This document shows, piece by piece, positions 43,641 to 54,910 of a stretch of 64,000 bases of DNA (its first letter is position 1; every line of letters starts with the position of its first letter). Origin of the DNA: Rugalucina vietnamica. Lineage: Eukaryota > Mollusca > Bivalvia > Lucinida > Lucinidae. The notes beneath the pieces were generated by a model. It had not been told where the DNA came from and did no database searches. It saw only the letters and a list, made by a program, of their open reading frames with translations. Where the stretch lies: assembly GCA_964017185.1 (NCBI GenBank), contig OZ024880.1, positions 36,298,329 through 36,362,328 on the forward strand. The letters are read 5' to 3'. A program made the translations under genes and the position numbers.

Positions 43641-44589
43641 AAAAATTGGCGTGTTTTCGTAATACATGTACACTCGTTAAACCAAAACGTGGTTAACGTA
43701 GTTATCATGAGTGCATCAACGTGATTTCAAGCACCCGTCATGTTATAAGTTTGCATTTCAAGTCAAAACGTGGTTTGAAATATTTTGAAGATTGTCTAAA
43801 ATAGAAATTCTAAGCTAAAAATGAAATCTAATTCTTCTAGGTCTTGTTAATGACTGCTTGCCATTGAATGTCAAAGCTAAGATTTATGGAGTGACACGTC
43901 TCACGTGTGAAATAACCTGTTAATTGGGCGTCAGACTTTTGCAGTCATATAGCGGTGCGAAAAGAATGTGCATTTTCTAATGTTATTTTTATTTTATATT
44001 TTTTTCAACCGATTTAACTTGAATAAACCATTTTCGCGGAATGTAAACTGACACAGGCAAATCAGTTTTTGAGTACAAGTCCAATAACGCGAGTCCAAGA
44101 ACTTTGTAGCATGCTCAAACGCGTTTTCAAATGAATTCTGTAAGGTTAGTACGCTAAAATTGATTCAGGCGAGTTTTAAAGAACGGCAAGGTGCACATGC
44201 ACTTTAAAAGAGTGTAAAATGCTCTATATACTGACAAATAGCGTAATTGTAATCCTTATGGTAATCGGTTTGGTTCTTAAGTAATTTCCTGAATGACGCC
44301 GAGACTTTACAAATGTCTAGAATGCATTAAATTGCTATGCGTAATCGCGTAATTGCTTTCTGTGAGTCATTTTTAAAAATACTTAAAACACCCAAATTAC
44401 AACGTTCGTAAATACTCGTAATTTGAGAAGACGCAACGACCATGAAACCATTTGTAAGAGTGTAAACATGATAAACCTCTGCAAAGTTTCCGATCAAGTC
44501 TGTACAACCTAGAAAACTGTACAGAGGCTTGAAATAACATTTCGAAAATTTGCCCATGCAATATATAGAGATTCTTTCCAGGCGCTAAA
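43641..44589. other. Duplicated non-coding sequence
   Basis: Nearly identical to 58200-59124. The frame 44327-44557 (-) is also open in B, but differences between copies are mostly amino-acid changing, so it is not taken as a gene. Confidence 0.5.
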
Positions 44590-44760
44590 AAAAAGAAAAT
44601 TGTATTGTTTTGGTATTTTCAATATTGTTGCTAAAACATAGATTGTGGGTACTTGGCGATGCGGCTCTAACGAAGGTATATTCCTGCAAACCTCAGTTTT
44701 TCTGTATGATAGTGGGGTTTACGTGGGTATACATTTCACGGAAATATTTTCTGATGTGAA
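44590..44760 (+). repeat. Hairpin repeat family H, second arm lost (copy A position)
   Basis: TTGCTAAAACATAGATTGTG, GCGATGCGGCTCTAACG and then directly AAGGTATATTCCTGC. The matching copy B sequence keeps AGTATCTATGTTTTGGAGC plus an A run between these two parts, so A has lost the second arm. Confidence 0.75.
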
Positions 44761-44976
44761 AACAAGAGTATACTACAGTAATTACAGGAAGAGAAACCAA
44801 ACATACTGATACATCGGTTTGGCTTTTAGAAAATCTATGAAAAAGGACATCAAGTTTATACTGGAGGCACTTATCTTGACAGGAAAAGTTGAAACTATGT
44901 TATTTACTAAAGAAAACACTATAATTAGGCGTTCAACCTATCAATAAAATTAAAACATGTAAACATTGAGGAAACA

Positions 44977-45087
44977 ATGACGCATTTCGATGAAATCTTT
45001 TTTAAGTATTTGGAGAGATTAAGAAAATATATGGACGGTCTGGATCATTCTAACGACGATCTAGTGACTGTCATCGGTGTCAAGTAA
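44977..45087 (+). CDS. Small ORF, 36 aa, identical in both duplication copies (copy A)
   Basis: ATG (context AAACAATGACG, A at -3) opens a 36-codon frame with protein-like composition (MTHFDEIFFKYLERLRKYM, then DGLDHSNDD, ending VTVIGVK) and TAA at 45085. The nucleotide sequence is unchanged in copy B (59556-59666), where flanking bases do vary. No family is recognised and no splice sites are obvious. It could be a chance frame in a young duplicate, an exon, or a small peptide gene. Confidence 0.25.
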   Translation: MTHFDEIFFKYLERLRKYMDGLDHSNDDLVTVIGVK

Positions 45088-45799
45088 TGTATGGAACAGG
45101 GCGTCATATATTGTTACCGATTTGTGAAATGGTGAAATCAAACAGTGGGTTCAAATGACTTGTTTGCAAACCCTCACTCCCAGTCGCATTTGTTTCCCGT
45201 GCGGTTCTTTGTTATGCAGTGGTAGGAACGCTTTATACTGTGAATTCGCGCCATACCAAAGGCGTTCAAATTGGTACCGGTGGCTACCTTGCTTGACCAT
45301 TAGCATTAAAAGCAATCACTGGCCAATGCCTTTTGTGTTGACGAGAACTGTTCATCTTGATTTACAAAAGGCAAACCTCCATTTTGTCAGATTAAAATCA
45401 AGTGATTGTTCTGTTCTTTTCATGACCATTGTTAATTTCATCATTTGATTTTTGCATGATCGTATGACGCAATTCAGTTTCCTCCAAGTCAAACTTATTT
45501 CTACTTTTCTGTCTTTGTATTAGACATCCCTTGTGTAAAGATTTGAAATTTCAGTAATATTTACATATATTTGGCTATCGTCGCCGGTTTATAAAGGGTC
45601 ACTGATGAGGGTTCAGTACTCGAAATTGCGCAATATGGCCAATACTACCTCCCCTTGAACATTCTCACTGCTTCCAATGGATCAAACTTTTATATTTTAT
45701 TTGTGTGAACATGGATTATCGTACAATCATGAATTCTATGTTGTGTTCGGCTTTGTCTAGGGTTGATCAAAATTAATTTAGTGTTTGCTTGTCTGAAAA
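45088..45799. other. Duplicated non-coding sequence
   Basis: Nearly identical to 59667-60380. The frame 45155-45448 is open in both copies over its last 79 codons but has no recognised domain. Confidence 0.45.
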
Positions 45800-45888
45800 A
45801 TACTACTACTACTACTACTACTAATACTACTACCTATGTTTATCTAAATATCATTCTATGATAATGAGCACATAATATAATAGTGAAC

Positions 45889-45975
<87 letters not shown>
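45800..45975 (+). repeat. (ACT)n and expanded (TA)n microsatellites
   Basis: About nine ACT units at 45801-45838, then about 40 TA units at 45893-45974. In copy B the ACT tract is longer (60380-60423) and the TA tract is only about 7 units (60487-60500). The tyrosine/isoleucine frame 45856-46107 is the TA tract. Confidence 0.92.
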
Positions 45976-45978
<3 letters not shown>

Positions 45979-47427
45979 GATGGTACATGAATTAACAGTT
46001 CTTGAGAAATAGACACCAAAACGAGATGAAATGAGGATCTTTACAGACGTACAGCTTTTAAAAATCTTAACACAGTAGATACGAGAATGTAGGATAAGAA
46101 TGTACAATGCACATTACCACATCATTAGTGTTCGTATAAGGTTAAGAAGTATTATCTGTAATAGGTTAGTCTGGCGAAGAATCCAGTCGTTTTAAACCTG
46201 ACTTCCGGAAATATTCCTAGACACGTACCTGATCTACTGTAAAAGAGTTTCTATTGTAAATAATGTCAAGGGTTTATAGACAGAAACCTTGAAATGGCAA
46301 AGCCATTGTTTGGTGTTGAAATGACGGAGTTCATCATTATGTCCACTGTGTCCAGTAAAAAGTAGGAAGGCAAGATGGTGTTAACAAATAATTAAAGACA
46401 TATCACTGGCAGTCGTTGAAATAATTATTCAATATGAATTTCGGTTGGTAGCTCTTGCTGGCAAATAAGATAAACAGATCTGAAAAAAGGCATTATTATA
46501 TAATATTCCTACATATTGCTGATATGGAAGTGTTAATGTTATTTGACAAATACTTCATCAAGCAATAAATTGCACAATAAACTAAAGCACAAACTGCTTT
46601 AGTTAATGCATGCTTATAATGTCCTTACATTTAATACCAGGAGACGAGGTTTATGAAAACTTCATGATACGTGATTAAAAAGATTTTCGCTTTGTCCAGA
46701 AGAAAGTCAGTGTCGATGAGACTACCAATGTGCCAAAATCGGCTAAGCGGTTCTGTAGAAACATCATTGTTTGCTTTTACAATGGCGGCTTATGGAGGCC
46801 GCCATAGTGTTTCACTAGTCTCAAGACAAAAACTGAAAAATACTAGCATTTGTCTATTTTTAAAACTCGAAAAATGAATAGGCTAATTTCATCGCATGGA
46901 TGAAAGGCATTGTGCATACTTTCTTACTTTAATCTAGATGCAAATGGCTGATATTAATCTCTTTTTTTTTTTAGATTGTGAGGGTACATGTATGATGTCC
47001 TCCCTCACAGCCCTTTGAAAATATAATTTGGCCAAATGGAGGCTGCGAACATAAGAGAATATATACATGTATTATAGTCAATGAACATGTAAATAAACAT
47101 GAAAAGACAGCGCACAGCCTCATATCCGCCCTATAAGCAAAACTATTCTAACCACAAACGAATGTATAGGGAGGGTAGGAGGATGCAAAAACACATTCCT
47201 TTGTCCACAAAAATATTTCAGGTAGTCATGTGACCAGTAGCGACAGTGTATGTTAAAAGGATAATAGTCAAAGGGAGGTAACAATATATTGGAATCTTCA
47301 TAATTAAGGCATTTAATAATATGAAAAATGCTGCACATGCTTTAATTATCTTAACCACGACGAAGTAAACATGCAAGTCGTAAACACTCATTAAGACAAG
47401 AACATTTATCAAGTCGAGCAACTTTGT
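45976..47427. other. Duplicated non-coding sequence to the end of copy A
   Basis: Matches 60501-61980 with scattered substitutions and small indels. A GGCGGCTTATGGAGGCCGCC inverted pair at about 46786-46805 is kept in B as GGCGGTTAATAGAGGCCGCC. No gene recognised. Confidence 0.5.
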
Positions 47428-47524
47428 GTAAAGCATAGGTTGTGAATATCTGGTGTGCATCCAGCTGCAATATATTGATGTTTTAAGCAATGACATTTTG
47501 GCACATAATTGTCAAACTTACGTC

Positions 47525-47846
47525 CATTCAACCTGTCAAGCAGTAATGTTTTTGTGACAGCAGATCCCTAGAACCCTGATGAGCTCTTTGGATTTGATGC
47601 TGACTATCTTTCCCTCTATTTGCTACCCTCGCTGCCCTCTTTGCTTTAGCTGTTTCTCTCTGTTTCCACGTTAAGTCCTGTTTAAAAAATATGTACTTAT
47701 ATTTACCCGAGCTAGCCTCATTTATTGTTTCCCTCAAAGATTTCAGTACCTTTTTCTTTGATTCCATATTATCAATGGTTTATCTCAATGGTCTTATTTT
47801 TCTCCTTTTAGCTTGACTGGCATTTATATCAACCAGATGTTTCATT
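47525..47846 (-). pseudogene. LINE ORF1 relic, C-terminal half
   Basis: On the minus strand KRRKIRPLR, a TAA stop, TIDNMESKKKVLKSL, then YKYIFFKQDLTWKQRETAKA and KRAARVANRGKD. The order 'RPLRxT..N.ESK.K.L' followed by 'DLT..QRE..K..RA' is typical of the C-terminal domain of ORF1 proteins of invertebrate LINEs. The stop and the split from its N-terminal part by the element at 47847-49018 show it is dead. Confidence 0.7.
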
Positions 47847-47905
47847 ATGTCTCCCCCCGACAGGGTCGGCAGACATATTGTTTTTCCCCGTGCGTCTGTC
47901 CGTCC

Positions 47906-47940
<35 letters not shown>

Positions 47941-49018
47941 ACAAATCGTGTCCGCTCTATAACTTGAAAATCGTTAAAGATTTTTCAATGAAACTTGGTA
48001 CACTTGTAGACCACGACGAGACGATGTGTCATGCACAAGAACCATAACTCTAGCTTGAGTATTTTTGGAGTTATTTCCCTTTGATTATTTTCGATACAAT
48101 TTCGTGTCCGCTGTATAACTTGAAAACCGTTAAAGATTTTTCAATGAAACTTGGTACACTTGTAGACCTCGACGAGACGATGTGTCATGCACAAGAACCA
48201 TAACTCTAGCTTGAGTATTTTTGGAGTTATTTCCCTTTGATTATTTTTGGATACAATTTCGTGTCCGCTGTATAACTTGAAAACCGTTAAAGATTTTTCA
48301 ATGAAACTTGGTACACTTATAAAGCACGATGAGATTACGTGTCGTGCTAAAGAACCATAACTCTTGCTTGCATATCTTTGGAGTAATTTCCCTTTGATTA
48401 TTTTTCCATACAATTTCGTGTCCACCCTATAACTTGAAAACCGTAAGAGAAATTTCAGTGAAACTTAGTACACTTATAAAGCATGATGAGACGATGTGTC
48501 ATGCACAAGAATTATAACTCTTGCGTTCATATCTTTGGAGTTATTTCCCTTTGATTATTTTTCCATACAATTTCATGTCCACTCTATAACTTGAAAACCA
48601 TAAGAAATATTTCAATGAAACTTGGTACACTTATAAAGCACGATGAGATGATGTGTCATGCTAAAGAACCATAACTCTTGCTTGCATATGTTTGGAGTTA
48701 TTTCCCTTTGATTATTTTTCATTCATTTTCGTGTCTACTCTATAACTCAAAAACCATTAGAGATTTTTCAATGAAACATGGTACACTTATAAAGCATGAT
48801 GCACAAGAATCAATACTCTTGCTTTCATATCTTTGGAGTTATTTCCCTTTGATTATTTTCCAAACACTGTCGTGCCCCCTCTATAACTTGAAAACCGTAA
48901 GAAATATTTCAATGAAACTTGGTACACTTATAAAACAGAATGACAGGATATGTGATGCACAAGAACTATAACTCTTGCTTGCATATTTTGGACATGCACG
49001 TAGAAAGGGGGAGACATC
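47847..49018 (+). mobile_element. Pearl/Helitron-like element: (CTGT)n plus seven 157-bp core repeats
   Basis: ATGTCTCCCCCCGACAGGG at the left and AAAGGGGGAGACAT at the right are short inverted ends. After the left end comes CCGTCTGTCTGTC (about 9 CTGT units, 47900-47938), then the core unit starting CGTGTCCGCT.TATAACTTGA at 47947, 48103, 48260, 48417, 48574, 48730 and 48871. Six units are 156-157 bp, the last is shortened. Units contain TTTCAATGAAACTTGGTACA, ATAACTCTTGCTTGCATAT and GTTATTTCCCTTTGATTA. A microsatellite followed by ~160-bp core repeats matches the 'pearl' elements of bivalves, now viewed as non-autonomous Helitrons; that naming is from memory. It interrupts a LINE ORF1. Confidence 0.85.
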
Positions 49019-49545
49019 AGTTTTCACATAGAAAACAAATTCTAGTTATCATTTTGCTCGGCACTTGACACGGGACGTCCAATTTTAACTATATTGGTGA
49101 GGCTAAATTCCTCCTCCACCCCTAAAACTTCTTCAATAATCCCCTTTACTGTGCTTTCATCTTCTTTCTTCCTTATTTCTATGTTAATACTTGATCTCTC
49201 CTCAAGACCAAAACACATGACATTAAGTTTCTATCCTTAATATGCTTTTGTTCTTCAAATTTTTACCTCACTAAGCTCTCAACATTTTTCTGAGACATTC
49301 CATTTTGATCAGAAGGTTTAGATTTAAGTTCTTGCACAGATGCTAGAATCTCCTTTTGCGTTTGCTCAAATTTATTCATCTTTTTGGCTATTTTGGTGAC
49401 TCCATGGAAACTAATCCTGCAATGTAGACAAAACCAAGATATGCCTTCCTCTTGATTACTCTTACAAAGGACATCATACGATTTTGCTGTCACCCTTGTA
49501 CATTTATAACAGTACTAGTCTGTGAGCCAGGCCCAGAATTTGGGC
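49019..49545 (-). pseudogene. LINE ORF1 relic, N-terminal half (zinc finger and coiled coil)
   Basis: On the minus strand CYKCTRVTAKSYDVLCKSN, GISWFCLHCRISFHGV (PHD-like CxxC pattern), then MNKFEQTQKEILASVQELKS (coiled coil) up to about 49263. After a frame break TVKGIIEEVLGVEEEFSLTN and IVKIGRPVSSAEQNDN follow, just before the pearl-like insertion. Zinc finger, coiled coil, then 'V.IGRP' is the usual layout of LINE ORF1 proteins. Its continuation lies beyond the insertion at 47846-47525. Confidence 0.7.
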
Positions 49546-49934
49546 CATTTGTTTGTTACCAGTGAGGGAACTAAATCTCTTGACATTTTTTGATAAGTTT
49601 GACATCTATAGATAATATTTCAGTATGATAGCAATCTCAGATCGGTAGCTTAAGGCAAGAAAACGATCCATTTTAGGGATGCCCTGTAAATAAGAATTTA
49701 AAGAGATTTGAACTTATATATACGGTAGAACAGAAGTCAAAATTATGGTATGTTTTACATCAAAAGGTATCACTGGAATGTGTATGTGATCTTCTTGTGT
49801 TAATACATGATTCAATGTCATTTATAATTGGTGAGACTATGTAAAAAGCAAAGCAATATATGGTAAGGGGTAGAATTACCCCACCCACAAGATTCACAAC
49901 ATATATGTAAATAAGATTTTCTTTTGTGGATTTT
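49546..49934. other. Intergenic, nothing recognised
   Basis: May include the 5' part of the ORF1 relic, too decayed to read. Confidence 0.4.
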
Positions 49935-50105
49935 TAACGTTTCAGTCAGCAATATTTGTAGTCATTAGATGTTATAATTGAGCCACTGCTACCAGTACTT
50001 TGGGTAGTCAGTGTGTCTTGCTCAAGGTCACACTCGCACCCCATTGGGGTTCACTTTCAACCTCATCATTTGGAATCTGGAGCTCTACAGCAAGGCCAGT
50101 GAGCT
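49935..50105 (-). mobile_element. Degenerate tRNA-SINE, minus strand
   Basis: TTTTTAACGTTTCAGTCAGC, GAGCCACTGCTACCAGTACT, GTGTGTCTTGCTCAAGGTCA and CACTCGCACCCCATTGGGG follow the reversed SINE order (AACGTC core, GGCTCC, CCAGTA, CTTGCTCAAGG). The head is barely readable. Confidence 0.5.
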
Positions 50106-50202
50106 TCATGTCTGTATAACTATCTTTCGAGGGTTTCTCATTAACTAAGAACCCTTAACAGCTTAATTCAATAATGAAACAGCATGATGAATTGTAACAG
50201 TT

Positions 50203-50238
<36 letters not shown>

Positions 50239-50673
50239 TAATAAGATAATTGTAATTCAGTCGTATTCACAAATGCATAAATTACGAAGATAAGGTATAC
50301 ACTGTCACATTAGAATAAAATAAATAAGTTTGTCTTAGATGTTTTCTTAAATGCTTACAATACACAGAGCACTAACGGCAACAACAGCAAAAACTAAAAT
50401 GATCTTTGTGAAACATTATAACCGATAATGACATACAAAAAGGTAAATAAAAGTTTACATGTTTTGTTTGTTAATGTTCTACATCTACTTGTGGCCAACT
50501 TGATAACACCATATCCACAGGTAAATTTTTCAAGCCATAATGTCCATGGGAATAATGTCCATGAGATTACCACTAGCGAGCGCCCATTTCTGCAATTACT
50601 AACTGACAAATGCTCTTTTCATGACCAAATCTCCATAAAGTATTACAATTTATTTTACTATGTGTTCCTTGCT
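50106..50673. other. Intergenic with (AAT)n microsatellite
   Basis: About ten AAT units at 50206-50237. The open frame 50428-50964 begins here, but its second half is SINE sequence; no domain is seen. Confidence 0.5.
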
Positions 50674-50685
50674 CACGAAGATTTT

Positions 50686-50877
50686 ATTTGTTTGTTTGTA
50701 TTGAGGTTTAACGTCCCAGTTGACAATGTTTCAGTCATATCGGGAGGCATAAGAAGCCACTGCTTTTTGGGTATTAACCAGTACTGTGGCGAGTTAATGT
50801 GTCTGGCTCAAGGACACAACACAGTTCCCTGTATGGGCTTCAAACCCAGGGCCTCTCGATTTGGACACAGTGCTCCC
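50686..50877 (-). mobile_element. tRNA-derived SINE with perfect 12-bp target duplication
   Basis: CACGAAGATTTT flanks the element at 50674-50685 and 50878-50889. On the minus strand it reads GGCCCTGGGTTTGAAGCCC (decayed B-box), GTGTTGTGTCCTTGAGCCAG, ACTGGTTAATACCC, TATGACTGAAACATTGTCAA, CTGGGACGTTAAACCTCAAT and an ACAAACAAACAAAT tail. The A-box end is truncated, as expected for 5'-truncated retroposition. The perfect duplication marks a fairly recent insertion. Confidence 0.92.
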
Positions 50878-50889
50878 CACGAAGATTTT

Positions 50890-51084
50890 GAAGCTATGAG
50901 TAGTAGTATAATGATAAAACAAAAGATTCTGCTCAGCTGTGCCTTTGTTATCACACATTCATGAAAAGGTTCTATGACTAAGGTCTTGAAACTGTCTTAT
51001 AGTTTATTTTCTGGATATTTCTTATGTATATACGTAATTGAACACTGCCTAATTTTGGTGTTGAATGTGTTGAACTGAAACACT
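50890..51084. other. Intergenic, nothing recognised
   Basis: AT-rich, with no supported feature. Confidence 0.4.
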
Positions 51085-52900
51085 CGTTTATTCCATTTGC
51101 TATTAATTGATGCCATTTTGAGTTCTCTATAGTCGAGATATAAGCCATTTTGTTGGTATACCCCCTTCATTTGTCGTTGATTTTTAGCTTATTTATAAAG
51201 ATCTCATTAATATCCATACAACAGAAATAGCTGAGGGTTTAATATCAGGCTATGTGGTTATAGAGCATTCATGAAAAGGTTGTCTCACTATCTTATTTAG
51301 GTATTGAATTTGTCTTTATTTTCTGGATATATGATAAAATAGAACTGAAACACTTGTTTACTCCATTTCCTATTAATTGGTGCCATTTTGAATTCTCAAC
51401 AGCTATTGGGCGTCGCAATATAAGGCATTTTGTTAGTATACCCCTTCATTTTTTGTTGTTGTTCTTACTTTTTATATAAATCTCTTTAATATCTATACTA
51501 CAGAAATAGCCGATAATTTAATATCAGGCTACATGACACTTATAAAACATTGTCCCAGCAATCATTTGATACCAATTATATCTCTCTAGGTCTATCAGTA
51601 GCCAAGATAAATGTGATTTTCTATGTATATTGCCTTATTTGGTTGGTATGTTTTTCGCTAGATTGGAGGGGTTTTGTTAATATACATGAAACAAAAACAT
51701 AATGACATATTGTAGTACAGGATGGTGGTATATTGCCCTAGCAACCATTTGATGCCATTTTCAGTGGTTGCCGAGATACAAGTCATTTTATAGGTTTACC
51801 AATTTAATTTTTCTACTTTTTCATTCCTATTTATGAAGTTTTCTTTAACATTCATGAAATAATTAATCAGATAATTCTTATATCAGAAAATAGGATCATA
51901 GAACATTGCCAAGGCATTCATTTGATACTTCTTTCAGCATCCTGGGTTTGTTAACAGCTCTGGTATAAGTGATTTTGTACGTACACCACCTACATTTTCC
52001 ACAATTTTTCTCTGATTTCTTGTGTGTTTTATTTATTTTCATAGATACGCAAATTCAATAATTTGAATAATAGGCATTAAGGTTAAATCGATATGTCCAT
52101 GAGTCACTATCAGACTAATCATAGTATGCCAGAGCATGCTTTTGTTGGTATATATATATATATATATTTGTGAGTACACACTATTCTGTAGGTTCACACG
52201 AGGGGTGGGTGTGGAGACTATGTAATCATGCAAATGTGTTCATTGTTGAAGGCAATATAATATGGCATTGTCAGATGGTCCCTCTGACCACACTGGCAGC
52301 CATGAAAATTGGTTTGAGGGATGCAAGATAGATCTTATAACCCATCCAAAACCTTGCAATGGCTATAGTTTTTCCCTCGTTTTCCTCGATTTTTCAAATT
52401 TTATTAATATTCATGAATATGCAAATGAGATGATCTTCATTTAGGTCAATGACATCAATAAATTTGTCATATGATATTACTGGTTCAATAAGAAAGTGTC
52501 ATGATGATAGTTTGGGCCTGAAATGAGTTTACTTACGATTTTTTAACGATTTTTCTGTTATTTTTAATGTTTTTATTCAAATTCATGAATATGCAAATTA
52601 GATAACTTGCAGTACTTACCATATGATAAAAGGGTTGTGTCTAAGCTTTAAATTGAGACCAGGTTAAGTGGTCTAGGATAAGTAACAGTGGAGATATGAC
52701 CAATTTTGTATGTACACCACCATGCTCAAGAATCATGTTTACGGTTGCCATGGAAACCATGCATTTTTCATCGTGCAAAAGAGTTTATCTTTGAAGACAA
52801 AAACTGTTTGCATTTCTGGGGTCCCAATGAACGATTTTGGCACCCGTTAAAAATTGTCCTAGTGGGGATGCAAGGTAGGTCAAATTAACCCCCGGGGTAC
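51085..52900 (+). repeat. Degenerate tandem repeat, ~150-260-bp units
   Basis: Recurring order: TGCCATTTTGAGTTCTC or similar, GAGATATAAGCCATTTTGTT, GGTATACCCCC, TTATAAAGATCTCATTAATA, CAGAAATAGCTGAGGGTTTA. Anchors are near 51112, 51370, 51600, 51755, 51930, 52260 and 52690, with the latter half strongly decayed. ATTCATGAATATGCAAAT occurs twice (52411, 52583). No coding capacity. Confidence 0.65.
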
Positions 52901-53524
52901 CATATTTATTTAGCATTTTTGTTTGGCGGGGGTAAAAACTCTACAAATGTCACTATGAAACATCCAAGGAGGCTAGATGATTCTCTGAAGAGGTTTAAGA
53001 ATCAGTCAAACAATTGCCTTGTAGTAATGATCCAGTGGCAACAATAGATTAGTTTCGTTGTTGTTTTACATGGAGATGAATACATTTTTGTCAAACGTTA
53101 AGACTAGCATTTTTTTCCGAAATAAGATACCTGTCGAAATGTTAAATTTATGCGCATAACCTAACGATTCCTGACGCCGAACTACTTTCTAAATGGCTTC
53201 AAGATGCACTATTCACTATTGCTAAAACCAATCTATGTAAACACCCTTATTTGTTTTTTTTTCTATAACATTGACAACTTTGTCTTGTCAAAAGTAAAAA
53301 ATAGCATATTTTGTCCGAAATTAGGGACCCAACGAAAAGTGTGATTTTCGTGACATAAGCTACCGATTTATGATTGCTATCATACTGAAATCTTATCTAC
53401 ACATGCTAGGCTTATTGAAAAACAAGGTAAGATTTAGTTCCTTTACTGGTTATGAAAATGTTGTCTGGCTCATAGACTATACATATTGTCGCAAAAACCA
53501 CACTGCAACGCTCTGTCAGACTCT
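52901..53524. other. Intergenic, nothing recognised
   Basis: No supported gene; the 68-aa frame at 53370 ends in the C-rich block and has no domain. Confidence 0.4.
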
Positions 53525-53765
53525 CTTGAGCCCCCCCCCCCGTCCCCCCGGGTGGTCTTTGCTCCCTGCTCCCTGAAAGAAAAATGACCTTTCTCCCCAG
53601 CTCCCTAAAATGTTTTTCCTCAGCCCCCTGCTCCCTGCTCCCTAAAACCCCAAAAAGTTATGCTTTCTCCCCAAAACCCTGAAAATAAATGACCCTTCTC
53701 CCCAAATCCCTGAAAATGAATAGCCCTTCTCCCTGAACCCCCAAAAACCCTGGGAGGAAGCTTTA
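53525..53765 (+). repeat. C-rich, strand-asymmetric CTCCCTG/CCCCAAAA repeat
   Basis: A C run and CCCCCCGGG are followed by repeated CTCCCTGCTCCCTGAAA, TGACCTTTCTCCCCA and CCCTGAAAATGAATA words (about 35-45 bp apart). The strand is almost free of G outside the first 40 bp. Confidence 0.75.
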
Positions 53766-54719
53766 CTGAACATTCTCTATACTGATCTTCTTGATCCTCA
53801 TTTCCAAATAGACTTGCATCTGTGTCAGATTTGGAACGGTCACTTTTTCCAATCCACTACGGGTGGCATATGCTTTAGCCATTTCCGATATATACAAGAA
53901 GAAAACGAAGGGTGTAAAATAAGTTAATCTAATGTTGGGCTGGATGCTGATATCTAGGCATCAATGATTGAGCTGGATCTTGAAAAAAATATTTTCTTCA
54001 GTTTTTTTTTCTATGTTTGCTCGTTCTGATCAAACTAAATATACTTAAGGAATAAAGAAATGCAACAGACACTTTGGGTCATTGTACGCTGGTTTTGCAA
54101 TGCAAGTATGTGGCGTAACTGATCTTATTATTATATGAAAGCAGTGTGTATACGTCAAAGTACAGCAGGTTAAGGCACTATTTCGGTTAGGTACGCTTGA
54201 TGACGTGCTCGTAACCACATGGACCTACAGTAGCACATACTGGAAGCATGCTCAATTAAAGACAAATTTGAACCAAGCATATTGTTTACAAAACTCATGA
54301 AAGTGATTGCACTTGTAGCCATTGATCAGTTGGTAACATTAGGTTATGATAAAACGTCAACGCAAACGTCAACGCAAAAAGTGTCTTTAAATCTGTTAAA
54401 ATTTTATTTGGATTGAGTTTTATTCAATAAAATGGTTATTAACTTAGAACTTCGGACGTCAAAAACGTCCATAATAACGTCAAAATTCAACATCCTACAT
54501 TTTGGAGAAACACATTATGTTCATCATTTTTTCTGATTTGAAAATGACCAATTGGTCAAGTTAATGTTACAGCACGCACAATGGGTGTTACCGTAACACA
54601 GATTGTCCGTTATTATTTTTTTATTATTATTCTGTTTAACGAACGTCAAAACAAAGGCTCATGTGACCCATTTCTAAGGTACATGTGACGTCAATGATGC
54701 TTAAAAGGCATATCGTGTC
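53766..54719. other. Intergenic upstream of duplication copy B
   Basis: No gene recognised. A few ACGTCAA words recur (54355-54485). Confidence 0.4.
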
Positions 54720-54779
54720 GTCGTTTGGTTTGATAAATGAACAAACTGTCTGGGCGTTGCTTTTTGAAAGCGACTACTT

Positions 54780-54910
54780 GTATAAAAACCAATAAATCGT
54801 GTACTTTTCGGTTTAAGCGTTGGCCAACAATAAATACCACTCATGGGATTTGGCTGTGATATAAAGCGTACATTGTTAACGGTGTTCTAAGAAGAACGTC
54901 TAAAGGTAAG
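54780..54910 (+). promoter_or_regulatory. Putative promoter and first donor of GGACT copy B
   Basis: CCAAT at 54789-54793, TATAAAG at 54860-54866 and donor AAAG|GTAAGAA at 54905/54906, in the same order as upstream of copy A although the surrounding sequence is clearly diverged. CCAAT to TATA is 71 bp (79 in A). A short first exon and an untranslated intron of about 500 bp would follow. The A acceptor TAG|GACTC reads TTG|GACTC in B, so B must use another acceptor or start transcription nearer the ATG. Confidence 0.45.

Larger units (their letters stand above)
30440..47427 (+). repeat. Segmental duplication, copy A (GGACT unit)
   Basis: Homologous in the same orientation to 54720-61980. Shared blocks: promoter and first donor (30470-30830 with 54760-55085, clearly diverged); the four GGACT exons and introns; 37650-38171 with 57103-57630; and 43075-47427 with 57627-61980, the last two nearly identical by eye. 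Copy A has 4907 bp (38168-43074) absent from B and about 5 kb of repeats in its 5' intron. Homology stops at ACTTTGT (47421-47427). Confidence 0.9.

Noticed and set aside
44327..44557. 76-aa minus-strand ORF open in both copies
   Set aside because: Several of the few differences between copies change amino acids (H/Y, L/H, M/I), giving no sign of protein constraint.
45856..46107. Tyrosine/isoleucine-repeat ORF
   Set aside because: It is the translation of the (TA)n microsatellite.
50428..50964. 178-aa ORF as a gene
   Set aside because: Its second half is SINE sequence on the opposite strand and the first half has no domain or conservation evidence.
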